The notes beneath the pieces are model-generated. The model saw only the letters and a program-made list of their open reading frames with translations, was not told the DNA's origin and ran no database searches. Below are positions 1-9,308 of a DNA stretch of 56,538 bases, in pieces. This DNA comes from Cellvibrionales bacterium UBA1854. Its GTDB lineage: Bacteria; Pseudomonadota; Gammaproteobacteria; Pseudomonadales; Porticoccaceae. The stretch covers positions 47,386 through 103,923 of the forward strand of contig DDII01000058.1 of assembly GCA_002338445.1 (NCBI GenBank), in the 5' to 3' direction. The stretch's first letter is position 1. Every line of letters starts with the position of its first letter. Position numbers and translations under genes: made by a program.

Positions 1-865
1 GTTCCTCGGGAATTTTTAATTCACCTGCAAGCTCGACTGAATCAATGGTGAACGGTTCTCCCTCACTAATATTGATTGTTATATAGACAGAGTCTTTGTT
101 TGGGCTAATGGACACCTGAGTACTTTTGATCTCAAATTGCAAATATCCTCGGTCTAAGTACCAAGATTCTAACATCTCTAAATCGCCCGATAGTTTTTCT
201 CTAGAATATTTATCGTCACTTGTAATCCATGATAACCATCCAGTTTTGCGCTGCTCAAATTGCTCTAAAAGTTCATCATCTGAAAAAATCTTATTCCCTA
301 TAAAATTAATATGTCGGATTTTAGAGACTTCTCCCTCATCTATATTTATGTTTATGATTATTCTATTTCGAGGTAACTCTTTCACCTCAGTTTTCACTGT
401 CGCACCATAGCGACCTTGAGCCACGTATTGTCTTTGCAATTCTTGTGTCATCCCTTCTAAGATTACTTGACGAAATATTTGACCCTCGGCGAGGCCATTA
501 TCCCGGAGCGCAGTCAGAAGCTGCTCAGTCTCTATTGCTTTGTTGCCATCTAAATTAATTGCTGAAACGGCCGGTCGTTCTTTCACTCCGATCACTAATA
601 CACCTTCTTCTCGAGCCATCACAATATCTGAGAAATATCCGGTTCGAAATAACGCCCTTATACAATTCCTTATGGTTTTTTCCTCTGCTAAATCCCCGAC
701 CTCAAGTGGGAGTGCCGCAAAAACAGAGCCTGCAGAAACCCTTTGCAAACCCTCTATGCGAATATCATCAACATTGAACGACTCCGAAGATACAGAAAAA
801 GAAAAGCAACCCAAATAAGTAATAAGGATGGTGACAAAACTGAGCTTAAAGGATTTTATCAACAA
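1..865 (-). CDS. bamA: BamA outer membrane assembly factor, N-terminal part (runs off the left edge)
   Basis: BamA folds and inserts outer-membrane beta-barrel proteins. Only the signal peptide and the first POTRA domains are present; the barrel lies beyond the left edge. Translating the minus strand gives a short basic, hydrophobic leader (LLIKSFKLSFVTILITYLG), then POTRA-type sequence: VDDIRIEGLQRVS, a RTGYFSDI motif and QYVAQGRYGATVK. There is no ATG. I chose TTG at 865 because an AAGGG ribosome site lies 7 bases upstream and an in-frame stop lies at 884-886. It follows rseP on the same strand after about 30 bases, the usual gammaproteobacterial order. Identity is confident; the start is inferred. 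Confidence 0.9.
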   Translation of the reverse strand, partial: MLIKSFKLSFVTILITYLGCFSFSVSSESFNVDDIRIEGLQRVSAGSVFAALPLEVGDLAEEKTIRNCIRALFRTGYFSDIVMAREEGVLVIGVKERPAVSAINLDGNKAIETEQLLTALRDNGLAEGQIFRQVILEGMTQELQRQYVAQGRYGATVKTEVKELPRNRIIININIDEGEVSKIRHINFIGNKIFSDDELLEQFEQRKTGWLSWITSDDKYSREKLSGDLEMLESWYLDRGYLQFEIKSTQVSISPNKDSVYITINISEGEPFTIDSVELAGELKIPEE

Positions 866-895
866 ACTAATACCCTTGAAAAATTAGCGACATCG

Positions 896-2257
896 TCATA
901 AGAAAACTCTACTTAAATCATTGAATGTTGCCCATAACATTAAAGTCACTAGCATTGCTAATCCTATTTTATAACTTGCAAGTTGAACTGATTCCGAAAC
1001 GGGAGATCCCTTTACAATTTCAATAACAAAATACATCAAATGTCCACCATCCAAAACTGGAATTGGTAGTAAATTCATCACCCCTAACATTATACTTAGA
1101 ATCGCCACAAAACGGATAAAATTGTCGATTCCAGCTCGTCCAGACTCACCGGCAACTTTTGCGATGGTTATTGGGCCACTTAAATTCTTTGTTGATAACT
1201 CCCCAATCAGTAACTTTCCCAAAGAATTTAGAATAAAAATACTATAATTTGACGTCTCTTCAAAACTTCGCCACAGAGCACTCCACGGGGTATGTGCGTG
1301 ACGAAAAACGTACTCATCTGGGTACTTGCCTCTCGGGGCTAGGTGAACACCAATTTGGCCCACTCGGACTCCATCTCGATAAATAACATCAGGAACTACA
1401 GTAATAAGTTTCGTTAGGTCACCTCGGAGAATTTTGAGGTTAATCTCTCTTTGAGGATTACTGGCTACTGCATTTACAAAATAATCAACGCCCGTTACCG
1501 GCTTATCATTGACCATTAAAATCTCATCGCCCATTATTAAGCCAGCTCGATCTGCTGCACCATCTTCGGCAACTTCTGCAAGATTTAACGCCTGAAACTT
1601 GTAGTCGGGAGCTATCCCTAGTGCACGCAGTGGGACTGGCTCAACAGAATCTCGTAACCATTTATCAAGATTTATAGTTAAGTCAGTCGTGACGCTTGAG
1701 TCTGGCAACTTAACAGTTATAGTAATTTTGCCTGATTTTCCTATAAACTTAAAAAGCTCTTTTGAGACACTATTCCAGCTTGGAGTATCTTTCCCTTCAA
1801 CCATTATTATTTTCATTCCAGACTCGAATCCCGCCATCTGCGCCTGAGATTTCGGCGTTATGTCTCCAATTACTGGCTCTACTCCCACCTCACCTGAGAG
1901 GTATAGTATCCAAAAAAGCATGGTTGCTAGAAGGAAATTTGCGAGAGGTCCTGCACTCACGATTGCTATGCGACGCCATACGCCTTGACCGCTAAAAGTA
2001 TGCAGTTTGTCCTCAATACTAATCTCAGAATCTTGGTTATCAAGCATCTTAACGTAACCACCTAGTGGTAACGCAGCTATGACAAATTCGGTACCCAAAC
2101 GATCGTGCCATCTGAACAAAGCCGATCCAAAACCGATGGAAAATCGTTCTACTTTTACCCCACAGCGCCGAGCCACCCAAAAATGTCCGAATTCATGTAT
2201 CGTTACCAACATGCCAAGTGCAATAAAAGTGTATAAAAGAGTTTCTAAAATTTGCAT
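896..2257 (-). CDS. rseP: Site-2 zinc metalloprotease RseP
   Basis: RseP is an inner-membrane protease that cuts the anti-sigma factor RseA after DegS in the sigma-E envelope stress response, and also clears signal peptides. The HEFGH zinc motif is near residue 21 in the first membrane segment, two PDZ domains fill the middle, and the third metal ligand lies in PVLDGGHL near the C-terminus. The frame is open from 2281, but the start at 2257 (MQILETLL) matches E. coli RseP, gives 453 residues (E. coli 450) and leaves only one base after the dxr stop instead of an overlap. It sits between dxr and bamA, as in most gammaproteobacteria. Confidence 0.95.
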   Translation of the reverse strand: MQILETLLYTFIALGMLVTIHEFGHFWVARRCGVKVERFSIGFGSALFRWHDRLGTEFVIAALPLGGYVKMLDNQDSEISIEDKLHTFSGQGVWRRIAIVSAGPLANFLLATMLFWILYLSGEVGVEPVIGDITPKSQAQMAGFESGMKIIMVEGKDTPSWNSVSKELFKFIGKSGKITITVKLPDSSVTTDLTINLDKWLRDSVEPVPLRALGIAPDYKFQALNLAEVAEDGAADRAGLIMGDEILMVNDKPVTGVDYFVNAVASNPQREINLKILRGDLTKLITVVPDVIYRDGVRVGQIGVHLAPRGKYPDEYVFRHAHTPWSALWRSFEETSNYSIFILNSLGKLLIGELSTKNLSGPITIAKVAGESGRAGIDNFIRFVAILSIMLGVMNLLPIPVLDGGHLMYFVIEIVKGSPVSESVQLASYKIGLAMLVTLMLWATFNDLSRVFL

Positions 2258-2258
2258 A

Positions 2259-3443
2259 TTAACTCTCGATTTTACGCACACGAGCCTCGCCCAAGTTACG
2301 AACTTTTATATCCGTACCTTCAACGGCCTCTAAAGACTGGAGCTTTGAAAAATTATATGTATTCATGAGGTATTCAACAATTTCTGGAATTTGAGTAAAA
2401 CTAATGCGCAAATCAAGAAAAGCAGCCACCGCTACCTCGTTGGCAGCATTGAGTACAGTCGGAGCATCTCCACCGATTCTTGACGCCTCATAAGCCAAAC
2501 GTAAACAAGGAAAATTATATTCGTCTGGCTGAGAAAACTCCAGTTTGCCTATTGTTCTCATATCTAACGGCTCTACTCCAGATTCTATGCGCTCAGGCCA
2601 CCCCAAAGCATGAGCTATCGGAACGCGCATATCTGGATTACCGAGTTGAGCAAGCACTGAGCCATCGACGAAATGCACAGACGAATGTAGGATACTTTGG
2701 GGATGAAGCACAACGTCAATACAATCAGTAGGCAAGTCAAATAAAAAACTTGCCTCAATTACCTCTAATCCCTTGTTCATGAGGGTTGCTGAGTCTACCG
2801 ACACTTTTTTACCCATTTTCCAATTTGGGTGTGCACAAGCCTGGAATGGTGAAACGGCTTGCATTTCATGCAAATTCCATCCTCGAAAGGGCCCTCCCGA
2901 TGCAGATAGGGATAATTTAAGAACCCCCATACCCCCCTTTTTTTTGGAATAATCAAGCGGGAGGCACTGAAAGATTGCATTGTGCTCACTATCGATCGGG
3001 AGAATAGTTGCATTGCTTTTTGTAGCGGCACTCATCATAACTGGACCGGCCATAACTAGCGACTCCTTGTTGGCAAGCAAAACTTTTTTTCCCGACTGAA
3101 TCGCTGTTAAAGTTGGTCGAAGCCCAGCACCACCGACTATCGCAGCCACAACGATATCTATGCCAGGGTCTCCTAAAATTGTACACAATTGTTCCACTCC
3201 GAAAACTACTTCTGTTGAACACTGCAGATGCTTCAACATATCAGAAAGTTTTTGTGCGGTCTCTTTTTGAGTAACCACCGCAAAAAGTGGCTTGTACACG
3301 TCGCATTGTTGTGCCAACAGCTTATAGTTTGAGTCGCAACAAAGAACTGCTAGTTTGAATTTGCTTCTATTCCTACCTATCACGTCAAGGGTACTGGCGC
3401 CTATACTACCCGTGGAACCTAAAACAGCGACACTTTGCAACAT
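2259..3443 (-). CDS. dxr: 1-deoxy-D-xylulose 5-phosphate reductoisomerase
   Basis: Dxr (IspC) converts 1-deoxy-D-xylulose 5-phosphate to 2-C-methyl-D-erythritol 4-phosphate with NADPH in the cytoplasmic MEP isoprenoid pathway. The N-terminus shows the NADPH site VLGSTGSIGASTLDVI, then the conserved KESLVMAG and the substrate/metal region VSVDSATLMNKGLEVIEA. At 394 residues it is full length. The start abuts the cdsA stop with no spacer, suggesting translational coupling. Isoprenoid precursor synthesis next to uppS fits supply of the undecaprenyl carrier. Confidence 0.96.
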   Translation of the reverse strand: MLQSVAVLGSTGSIGASTLDVIGRNRSKFKLAVLCCDSNYKLLAQQCDVYKPLFAVVTQKETAQKLSDMLKHLQCSTEVVFGVEQLCTILGDPGIDIVVAAIVGGAGLRPTLTAIQSGKKVLLANKESLVMAGPVMMSAATKSNATILPIDSEHNAIFQCLPLDYSKKKGGMGVLKLSLSASGGPFRGWNLHEMQAVSPFQACAHPNWKMGKKVSVDSATLMNKGLEVIEASFLFDLPTDCIDVVLHPQSILHSSVHFVDGSVLAQLGNPDMRVPIAHALGWPERIESGVEPLDMRTIGKLEFSQPDEYNFPCLRLAYEASRIGGDAPTVLNAANEVAVAAFLDLRISFTQIPEIVEYLMNTYNFSKLQSLEAVEGTDIKVRNLGEARVRKIES

Positions 3444-4271
3444 TTATAATGGGCGCATTAAGATGCAAATGGAATAAAACGGTAACACAATGATCAGTCC
3501 ATCAACACGATCTAGAATACCACCGTGTCCCGGCAATAACCGTCCACTATCCTTAAACCCCGTATTTCGTTTTAACATACTTATAAACAGATCTCCCAAA
3601 ACAGACAATAGGACTGCAGACAAAGCAAGAAAAAAATAATACACGATACCAATTGATGTTTGTCCAAAAAAAGAAAACAAAAAAAATAGTGGTAGTTGAG
3701 CAAACAACGCGAAGATCACGCCCTCTTTTGTTTTGCCGGGGCTAATGATAGGTGCCAACTTTTTATTACCAAAATATTTACCACCAAAATAACCGCCTAC
3801 ATCCGCAAAAACCACCATTCCTACACCCAATAAGAATAACTCTTTTCCATTGGGTAAAGATACAATACAAAGAGCAGCTAGCCAGGAAAAACAAAGAAGA
3901 AGCAATCCAATAACAGTCCAGACATACCCAAATGATAATAACGTCGATGAGTTCGGATAATCGTTTAAAGTCAAAATATTAAACAACCAAAATAAAATGC
4001 TGATCAGCAAAATATTTTGTCCGGTAACAACATTGATGTCACCAAAAAAATTCACCATTGCCCCTATTACCGATAGTCCTACAAACTGAAGCACCAAGAA
4101 TAGCGCGACCATCATGGGTGATGTAATACCAGCTAGCCTTATCCATTCCCGTCCGGCTGCCATTATGAGCGGGACGAGAAGTACTGCAAAAGATTTATGA
4201 GATAAATAATAAAGACTTATGAAAAGCAGCGCGACTAGCAAGAATGCGGTTGACACTCTATGTCTTAACAT
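3444..4271 (-). CDS. cdsA: Phosphatidate cytidylyltransferase CdsA
   Basis: CdsA makes CDP-diacylglycerol from phosphatidate and CTP, the branch point of phospholipid synthesis, in the inner membrane. The protein is strongly hydrophobic with about seven or eight membrane segments. It carries the family signature near the C-terminus (KDSGRLLPGHGGILDRVDGL). The frame opens with TTG at 4283, but ATG at 4271 gives MLRHRVSTAF, matching the E. coli N-terminus, so I prefer it (275 residues). The start overlaps the end of uppS by 14 bases, consistent with coupling. Confidence 0.94.
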   Translation of the reverse strand: MLRHRVSTAFLLVALLFISLYYLSHKSFAVLLVPLIMAAGREWIRLAGITSPMMVALFLVLQFVGLSVIGAMVNFFGDINVVTGQNILLISILFWLFNILTLNDYPNSSTLLSFGYVWTVIGLLLLCFSWLAALCIVSLPNGKELFLLGVGMVVFADVGGYFGGKYFGNKKLAPIISPGKTKEGVIFALFAQLPLFFLFSFFGQTSIGIVYYFFLALSAVLLSVLGDLFISMLKRNTGFKDSGRLLPGHGGILDRVDGLIIVLPFYSICILMRPL

Positions 4272-5031
4272 AAAATGACTCAACCAGCCTCTCTGTAACC
4301 TTCTTAGCTTTACGCCTACCGAATCGACGTTTTCGCAAATAATATTCCGCTATGGCTTGGTCTAACTCATCCTCTCCGAAGTCTGGCCAATATTGATCGC
4401 TCACTAAAAATTCCGTGTACGCTAACTGCCAAAGCAAGAAGTTACTTATCCTCTCTTCACCCCCAGTGCGGATACATAAGTCAGGATCGGAAATTTCGTT
4501 CATTTGAAGATTGCTAGCAATGGTTGATTCTGTAATGTCCTCGACGCGTAATCTGCCCTCGTTTACTTGATTTGCCACAAGCCGCGCTGCTTCTGTGATA
4601 TCCCATCGACCTCCATAATCAACACATAGGATCAACCGTAACGTGCCATTTTGTGTAATCTTTTCTGCTTCAGCAATTAAATCACACAAATTACTATCGA
4701 AATTTGACCGATTTCCCACTACCGTGAGTCTAACGCCATCATCTCGCAACAGCGGTGCTTCTTTTTTTAAGTAATTAGAAAAGAGGGACATTAATCCCGA
4801 AACCTCGCGACTTGGCCTGAACCAATTCTCACTCGAAAATGCAAAGAGACTTACTATCTCTATACCCTGTTTTTTTGAAGCTCTCAAGATGTCACGTATG
4901 CGCTCCACCCCAGCAGTATGTCCCTCTAGCGAATTAAGCCCATTAACGCTGGCCCAGCGATTATTACCATCCATTATTATTGCTAAATGACGCAGTGGGT
5001 GCTTGGATACCTGCGACTGATTTAACTTCAT
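4258..5031 (-). CDS. uppS: Undecaprenyl diphosphate synthase (cis-prenyltransferase)
   Basis: UppS condenses eight isopentenyl diphosphates onto farnesyl diphosphate to make the C55 lipid carrier for peptidoglycan and O-antigen. The N-terminal HLAIIMDGNNRWA block holds the catalytic aspartate. Downstream are the SSENW motif and, near the C-terminus, DLCIRTGGEERISNFLLWQ, all diagnostic of cis-prenyltransferases. At 257 residues it is a normal length. It lies 20 bases after frr and overlaps cdsA. Confidence 0.96.
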   Translation of the reverse strand: MKLNQSQVSKHPLRHLAIIMDGNNRWASVNGLNSLEGHTAGVERIRDILRASKKQGIEIVSLFAFSSENWFRPSREVSGLMSLFSNYLKKEAPLLRDDGVRLTVVGNRSNFDSNLCDLIAEAEKITQNGTLRLILCVDYGGRWDITEAARLVANQVNEGRLRVEDITESTIASNLQMNEISDPDLCIRTGGEERISNFLLWQLAYTEFLVSDQYWPDFGEDELDQAIAEYYLRKRRFGRRKAKKVTERLVESFYVKT

Positions 5032-5051
5032 AATTTAAAACCTTTGAGACT

Positions 5052-5609
5052 CTATATTTCCATCAAATCTCGTTCTTTGGAAACTAATAATTGTTCAACT
5101 TTTGAAATGTATAAATTAGTGACTTTCTGAACTTCATCTTGCCCTTTCCTTTCATCATCTTCAGTGATTTCAGAAGCTTTTTGTAGGGTTTTAAATTTTG
5201 TAATAATATCTCGTCGAATGTTCCTAATCGAAATTCTGCTTTGTTCTGCTTCGGATTTCGCCTGCTTGGTGTAGATTTTTCGAGTTTCCTCGGTCAAAGC
5301 AGGCAAAGGAACTCTGATAACTATTCCAGACGATGTTGGATTAAGTCCTAAATTAGACCGCATAATCGCTTTCTCAATGTCAGACACCAAACTGCGATCC
5401 CAAGCGGTAATCGTTAAAGTTCTGGCATCCTCAACTGCTATTGATGATGCTTGAGAGAGGGGTGTTTCAATGCCGTAATAGCTAACAGTAATACCATCTA
5501 GCAATTTTGGATGAGCGCGACCAGTGCGTATTCTGCTAAATGATGTTACTAGAGCATCTAATGCTTTCTGCATACGACTTGATGCCTCCTCCTCCAAAGT
5601 TTTAATCAC
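5052..5609 (-). CDS. frr: Ribosome recycling factor
   Basis: RRF works with EF-G to split post-termination ribosomes. At 185 residues it has the exact family length and shows the conserved SFSRIRTGRAHPKLLDGI block and the C-terminal half around GQDEVQKVTNLYISKVEQLL. It starts 6 bases downstream of pyrH on the same strand. The order pyrH-frr is nearly universal in bacteria. No irregularity was seen. Confidence 0.97.
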   Translation of the reverse strand: MIKTLEEEASSRMQKALDALVTSFSRIRTGRAHPKLLDGITVSYYGIETPLSQASSIAVEDARTLTITAWDRSLVSDIEKAIMRSNLGLNPTSSGIVIRVPLPALTEETRKIYTKQAKSEAEQSRISIRNIRRDIITKFKTLQKASEITEDDERKGQDEVQKVTNLYISKVEQLLVSKERDLMEI

Positions 5610-5615
5610 AACAAA

Positions 5616-6353
5616 TTAACCTTCTTCAATAAGAGTTCCAACATTTCCACCCATGACTAACTTAAGCAGTGCGCCAGGCTTCCCCATACGAAAAACGCGC
5701 AGAGGCATTCCATGTTCCCGACACATACATATTGCAGTAAGATCCATAACTCCAAGCTTTTTGTCAAGCACTTCGTCGTATGTCAGCCTATCATAGAGTA
5801 TGGCCTGACTATCCAAAAGCGGATCTGAAGAATAAACCCCATCCACGCGAGTCGCTTTCAAAACCACATCTGCCCCGATCTCAATCCCTCTCAAGCAGGC
5901 AGCCGAATCGGTAGTGAAAAAGGGGTTTCCGGTTCCTGCTGCAAACATGACAACGTCCCCATCTTTGATATACCTTATAGCGCGGCGTCTATCGTAATGC
6001 TCTACCACGCCGCTCATTTGAATGGACGACATAACATGAGAAGCAATATTGGTCCGCTCCAGCGCATCGCGCATCGCGAGAGCATTCATTACAGTCGCCA
6101 ACATGCCCATATGATCGCCCGTGACCCTCTCCATACCAGCAGCACTTAATGCAGCTCCTCTAAATAGGTTGCCTCCGCCTATCACAAGCCCTACTTGGAT
6201 GCCTATTCCCACGAGCTGTCCTATTTCGAGCGCCATTTTATCCAAAACCTTAGGATCAATACCAAACCCCTCTGACCCCATTAAAGCCTCGCCACTGACT
6301 TTTAATAATATTTTTTGATAGCTTTTGCCATTCTTGCGCTTTTGCACATTCAT
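5616..6353 (-). CDS. pyrH: UMP kinase
   Basis: PyrH phosphorylates UMP to UDP with ATP. It is hexameric, activated by GTP and inhibited by UTP. It belongs to the amino-acid kinase fold: the N-terminal LLKVSGEALMG binds phosphate, GGGNLFRG binds UMP, and GTGNPFFTTDSAACLRGIEI is the diagnostic central block. At 245 residues it is typical. It lies 13 bases after tsf in the translation-linked operon. Confidence 0.97.
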   Translation of the reverse strand: MNVQKRKNGKSYQKILLKVSGEALMGSEGFGIDPKVLDKMALEIGQLVGIGIQVGLVIGGGNLFRGAALSAAGMERVTGDHMGMLATVMNALAMRDALERTNIASHVMSSIQMSGVVEHYDRRRAIRYIKDGDVVMFAAGTGNPFFTTDSAACLRGIEIGADVVLKATRVDGVYSSDPLLDSQAILYDRLTYDEVLDKKLGVMDLTAICMCREHGMPLRVFRMGKPGALLKLVMGGNVGTLIEEG

Positions 6354-6366
6354 TACTCTTTTTCAA

Positions 6367-7233
6367 TCAAACTATTTTCTCGATCTGCGCGGCAACTTCA
6401 GTCGCGAAATCAACCTCTTCTTTAATAATCCCCTCTCCAACCTCAAAGCGGATAAACGTAGTAACATCTGAATTCGCCTCCGCTACCAACTGTCCAATCG
6501 TTTTATCTGGATCTTTCACGAAGGGCTGGTCAATGAGACTGCTCTCTTTTAAAAATTTTGCAACTCTGCCAGCAACCATCTTTTGAACAATTGCCTCAGG
6601 CTTACCACTGTCTCGCGCCTGAGCCAAATAAATTTCTTTTTCAGCTGCCAGAACAGATTCAGATATATCCTGCGATCTCACAACGGCGGGGTTGACTGCA
6701 GCAACGTGCATCGCCACTTGTCGGGCAAGTTCAGAGCTACCGCCAGTTAATCCTACCACAACTCCTATGCGACGATTGCTGTGCAGGTAAGAGCCGACCA
6801 CGGGAGCTTTTAGTGACTTACATCGTCTTAGAAGAATATTTTCACCAATCTTCTGAATCAAATCATTCCGTTTCTCCTCTAAACGCTTGTTAGCTCGGAG
6901 CGCAACCAGTTCCGCTTCTTGAGTATTGAACGCGGTTTCAAGAACATCCTTAACAAATCCTTGAAAATTATCGTCGCGAGCAACAAAGTCGGTTTCACTA
7001 TTTACCTCTATAATTACGCCGTAGTCGTCTGAACTTGCAACTCCAATCGAACCATCTGCGGCTGTTCGTGAGGATTTTTTTGCTGCTTTTAGACCACTCG
7101 ACTTTCGTAACATTGCAATTGCTTCATCAATGTCACCATTGCATGCCACTAGCGCTCTTTTGCACTCCATCATTCCCAGTCCCGTCCGCTCTCGCAAATC
7201 TTTCACGAGAAGTGGTGTTACTAATTTTGTCAT
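6367..7233 (-). CDS. tsf: Translation elongation factor Ts
   Basis: EF-Ts exchanges GDP for GTP on EF-Tu. The N-terminal UBA-like region carries RTGLGMMECKRAL, followed by the EF-Tu contact motif ETDFVARDDNFQ. I chose ATG at 7233 over the adjacent TTG at 7236: a strong GGGGAGG site lies 6 bases upstream and the protein then reads MTKLVTPLL (288 residues). It is separated from rpsB by a terminator-like hairpin, so its level relative to S2 may be set by read-through. Confidence 0.97.
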   Translation of the reverse strand: MTKLVTPLLVKDLRERTGLGMMECKRALVACNGDIDEAIAMLRKSSGLKAAKKSSRTAADGSIGVASSDDYGVIIEVNSETDFVARDDNFQGFVKDVLETAFNTQEAELVALRANKRLEEKRNDLIQKIGENILLRRCKSLKAPVVGSYLHSNRRIGVVVGLTGGSSELARQVAMHVAAVNPAVVRSQDISESVLAAEKEIYLAQARDSGKPEAIVQKMVAGRVAKFLKESSLIDQPFVKDPDKTIGQLVAEANSDVTTFIRFEVGEGIIKEEVDFATEVAAQIEKIV

Positions 7234-7260
7234 CAAGCACCTCCCCAGAAATAGTTAAAA

Positions 7261-7280
7261 AAAGGGGCAACTGCCCCTTT
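7261..7280 (-). terminator. Intrinsic terminator/attenuator between rpsB and tsf
   Basis: Read on the minus strand, AAAGGGGCA and TGCCCCTTT pair perfectly over 9 bases around a 2-base loop, and the hairpin runs straight into a run of about eight T. It lies after the rpsB stop and before the tsf ribosome site, so it likely ends most rpsB transcripts and lets a fraction continue. Confidence 0.85.
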
Positions 7281-7296
7281 AATTAAAAAAACATTG

Positions 7297-8115
7297 TTAA
7301 ATTGAAACTTCGCTATTTGAACCAGTTTCTGATTCAGTATTTTTCGAGGATTTGTCTTCCTCAAACATCTCCATATCCTTTGCCTCTTTGTCAGATATCT
7401 CTATAAAATCATCTATGGTTACAGCTTGTGCAGACTTTTCTTTTCCAGCCAATACAGAATCAGCGATTGAAGCTGAGTATAGCTTAATTGCCCTTATGGA
7501 GTCGTCATTTCCCGGAATTATGTAATCAACTCCGTCGGGATCACTATTAGTGTCGACAATCCCTATCACAGGGATTCCAAGCTTATTAGCCTCCTTGATA
7601 GCTATTCTCTCGTGATCAACATCCACAACAAACAACATATCCGGTAGCCCATTCATATCTTTTATGCCGCCGATGGAATTTTCTAGCTTCTCCTTCATCC
7701 TTGCACGTAACAGTACTTCTTTTTTCGTAAGTTTATCGAAAGTCCCATCTTTCTCCTGCGCCTCTATATCGCGATAGCGACGGATCGAGGCACGAATTGT
7801 CTTGTAATTAGTTAACATGCCTCCAAGCCAGCGATGAGACACAAATGGCATAGAACAGCGCTCCGCCTGCTCTTTTACAACTTTTTGAGCCGCTCTTTTA
7901 GTTCCAACAAACAAAATTTCGTTACCGCGGGAAACTGCTTTCTCGACTATATCGAGCGCTTCGTTGAACGCGGGAACCGTATGCTCTAAATTAATTACGT
8001 GGACTTTGTTTCGAGATCCAAAAATGTACCTACTCATTTTCGGATTCCAAAATCTTGTTTGATGCCCAAAGTGGACGCCTGCTTGCAACATATCCTTCAT
8101 GCTTACTTTTGACAT
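7297..8115 (-). CDS. rpsB: 30S ribosomal protein S2
   Basis: S2 binds the small-subunit body and is needed for S1 docking. The family blocks are clear: MLQAGVHFGHQTRFWNPKM at the N-terminus, RWLGGMLTNYKT, and IPVIGIVDTNSDPDGVDYIIPGNDD. At 272 residues it is about 30 longer than E. coli S2 because of an acidic, serine-rich C-terminal tail (EMFEEDKSSKNTESETGS). Such tails occur in other S2 proteins; no separate function is claimed. It is the first gene of the minus-strand block, divergent from map. Confidence 0.97.
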   Translation of the reverse strand: MSKVSMKDMLQAGVHFGHQTRFWNPKMSRYIFGSRNKVHVINLEHTVPAFNEALDIVEKAVSRGNEILFVGTKRAAQKVVKEQAERCSMPFVSHRWLGGMLTNYKTIRASIRRYRDIEAQEKDGTFDKLTKKEVLLRARMKEKLENSIGGIKDMNGLPDMLFVVDVDHERIAIKEANKLGIPVIGIVDTNSDPDGVDYIIPGNDDSIRAIKLYSASIADSVLAGKEKSAQAVTIDDFIEISDKEAKDMEMFEEDKSSKNTESETGSNSEVSI

Positions 8116-8461
8116 GAGTAGTTCCTTTTTACGGGTTAGCCTTCCGCTTGTCCCAACAGTTAACTCTAGTTTTCAGTTCAATAGCAACCTGAGCCAGAGC
8201 ACCCTAACTGCTGTGTCGACAAGCGTTCGTATTTAACGTTATTAAACTTTATTTTATGGTTACTCCAATGGGGCCGTTTTATATCATAAACATAGCAAAT
8301 AGTGAAAGAGGAAATTAATGATATACCGCTCTGAGGTGCTCAAAACATACGCTTAATTTTAGCGCCGGTACTTTGTCGAAAATATTCAGGAAAAAAATAA
8401 CACGCGAAGATAGATGAAGAGTTACAATCGCTCTAAAATCACGCAGTACATAGAGGATATC
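8116..8461. promoter_or_regulatory. Divergent rpsB/map control region
   Basis: This 346-base spacer separates divergently transcribed rpsB and map, so it should hold both promoters and the rpsB leader. In gammaproteobacteria S2 represses its own mRNA through a structured leader. I could not confirm that fold by eye, so only the regulatory role is inferred. An open frame upstream of map starts at 8414 but lacks a good ribosome site. Confidence 0.55.
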
Positions 8462-9232
8462 ATGACGGCAACTATTAAATCAGAGGATGATGTTAAAAAG
8501 ATGCGTATCGCATGCAGACATGCTGCAGAAGTGTTGGAGATAGTGGAAAAATACGTACTTCCCGGGACGTCTACGGATACGCTAAATCAGATCTGTCATG
8601 AGCACATCGTATATAATCAAAATGCAACATCAGCATGCCTGGGATATCGGGGTTTCCCGAAATCTATATGTACCTCCGTTAATCAAGTAGTTTGTCATGG
8701 TATACCCTCTGAAAAAAAGATCTTGCGAAGTGGAGATATAATAAATATTGATGTAACAGTGCTCAAAGATGGCTGGCATGGGGATACCAGTCGAATGTTT
8801 TTGGTCGGAGAGGTTGCAAGTTTTGCAAAACGATTAGTACAGGTATCACAAGAGTGTTTATACAAAGCGATAGATTTAGTGGCGCCTGGAACAAGACTAG
8901 GTGACCTCGGTCATGTTATTCAAACACATGCTGAAAATAATCACTACTCGATTGTCCGAGAGTACTGCGGGCATGGCATCGGAAAAGTATTTCATGAGGA
9001 GCCACAGGTGCTCCATTATGGATCTCCCAACACGGGTCTTATTCTTGAGGAAGGGATGATGTTCACGATTGAGCCAATGCTTAATGCGGGGCGTCATACA
9101 ACAAAGTTAAAACGCGATGGATGGACAGTAGAAACAAGTGATGGTCGGCTATCCTCGCAATGGGAACATACAATCTTGGTAACTAGTTCAGGGTGTGAGG
9201 TTTTAACAGCGCGTAATGATGAATCACTCTAA
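8462..9232 (+). CDS. map: Methionine aminopeptidase type I
   Basis: Map removes the initiator methionine from new proteins. All five metal ligands can be placed: two aspartates in INIDVTVLKDGWHGDTSR, histidine in GHGIGKVFHEEP, and glutamates in MFTIEPM and QWEHTILV. The frame is open from ATG 8414, but I place the start at 8462: a GAGGA site lies 4 bases upstream, the N-terminus MTATIKSEDDVKKMRIA matches E. coli Map, and the length becomes 256 residues. The earlier start would add 16 unmatched residues. Confidence 0.95.
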   Translation: MTATIKSEDDVKKMRIACRHAAEVLEIVEKYVLPGTSTDTLNQICHEHIVYNQNATSACLGYRGFPKSICTSVNQVVCHGIPSEKKILRSGDIINIDVTVLKDGWHGDTSRMFLVGEVASFAKRLVQVSQECLYKAIDLVAPGTRLGDLGHVIQTHAENNHYSIVREYCGHGIGKVFHEEPQVLHYGSPNTGLILEEGMMFTIEPMLNAGRHTTKLKRDGWTVETSDGRLSSQWEHTILVTSSGCEVLTARNDESL

Positions 9233-9308
9233 ACACTCAATATGTTCTCTGCTCACAAAAAGTCTATTACTTTTTTAACAAAATCATATTAAAAACTAAT
9301 TTAAGAAT

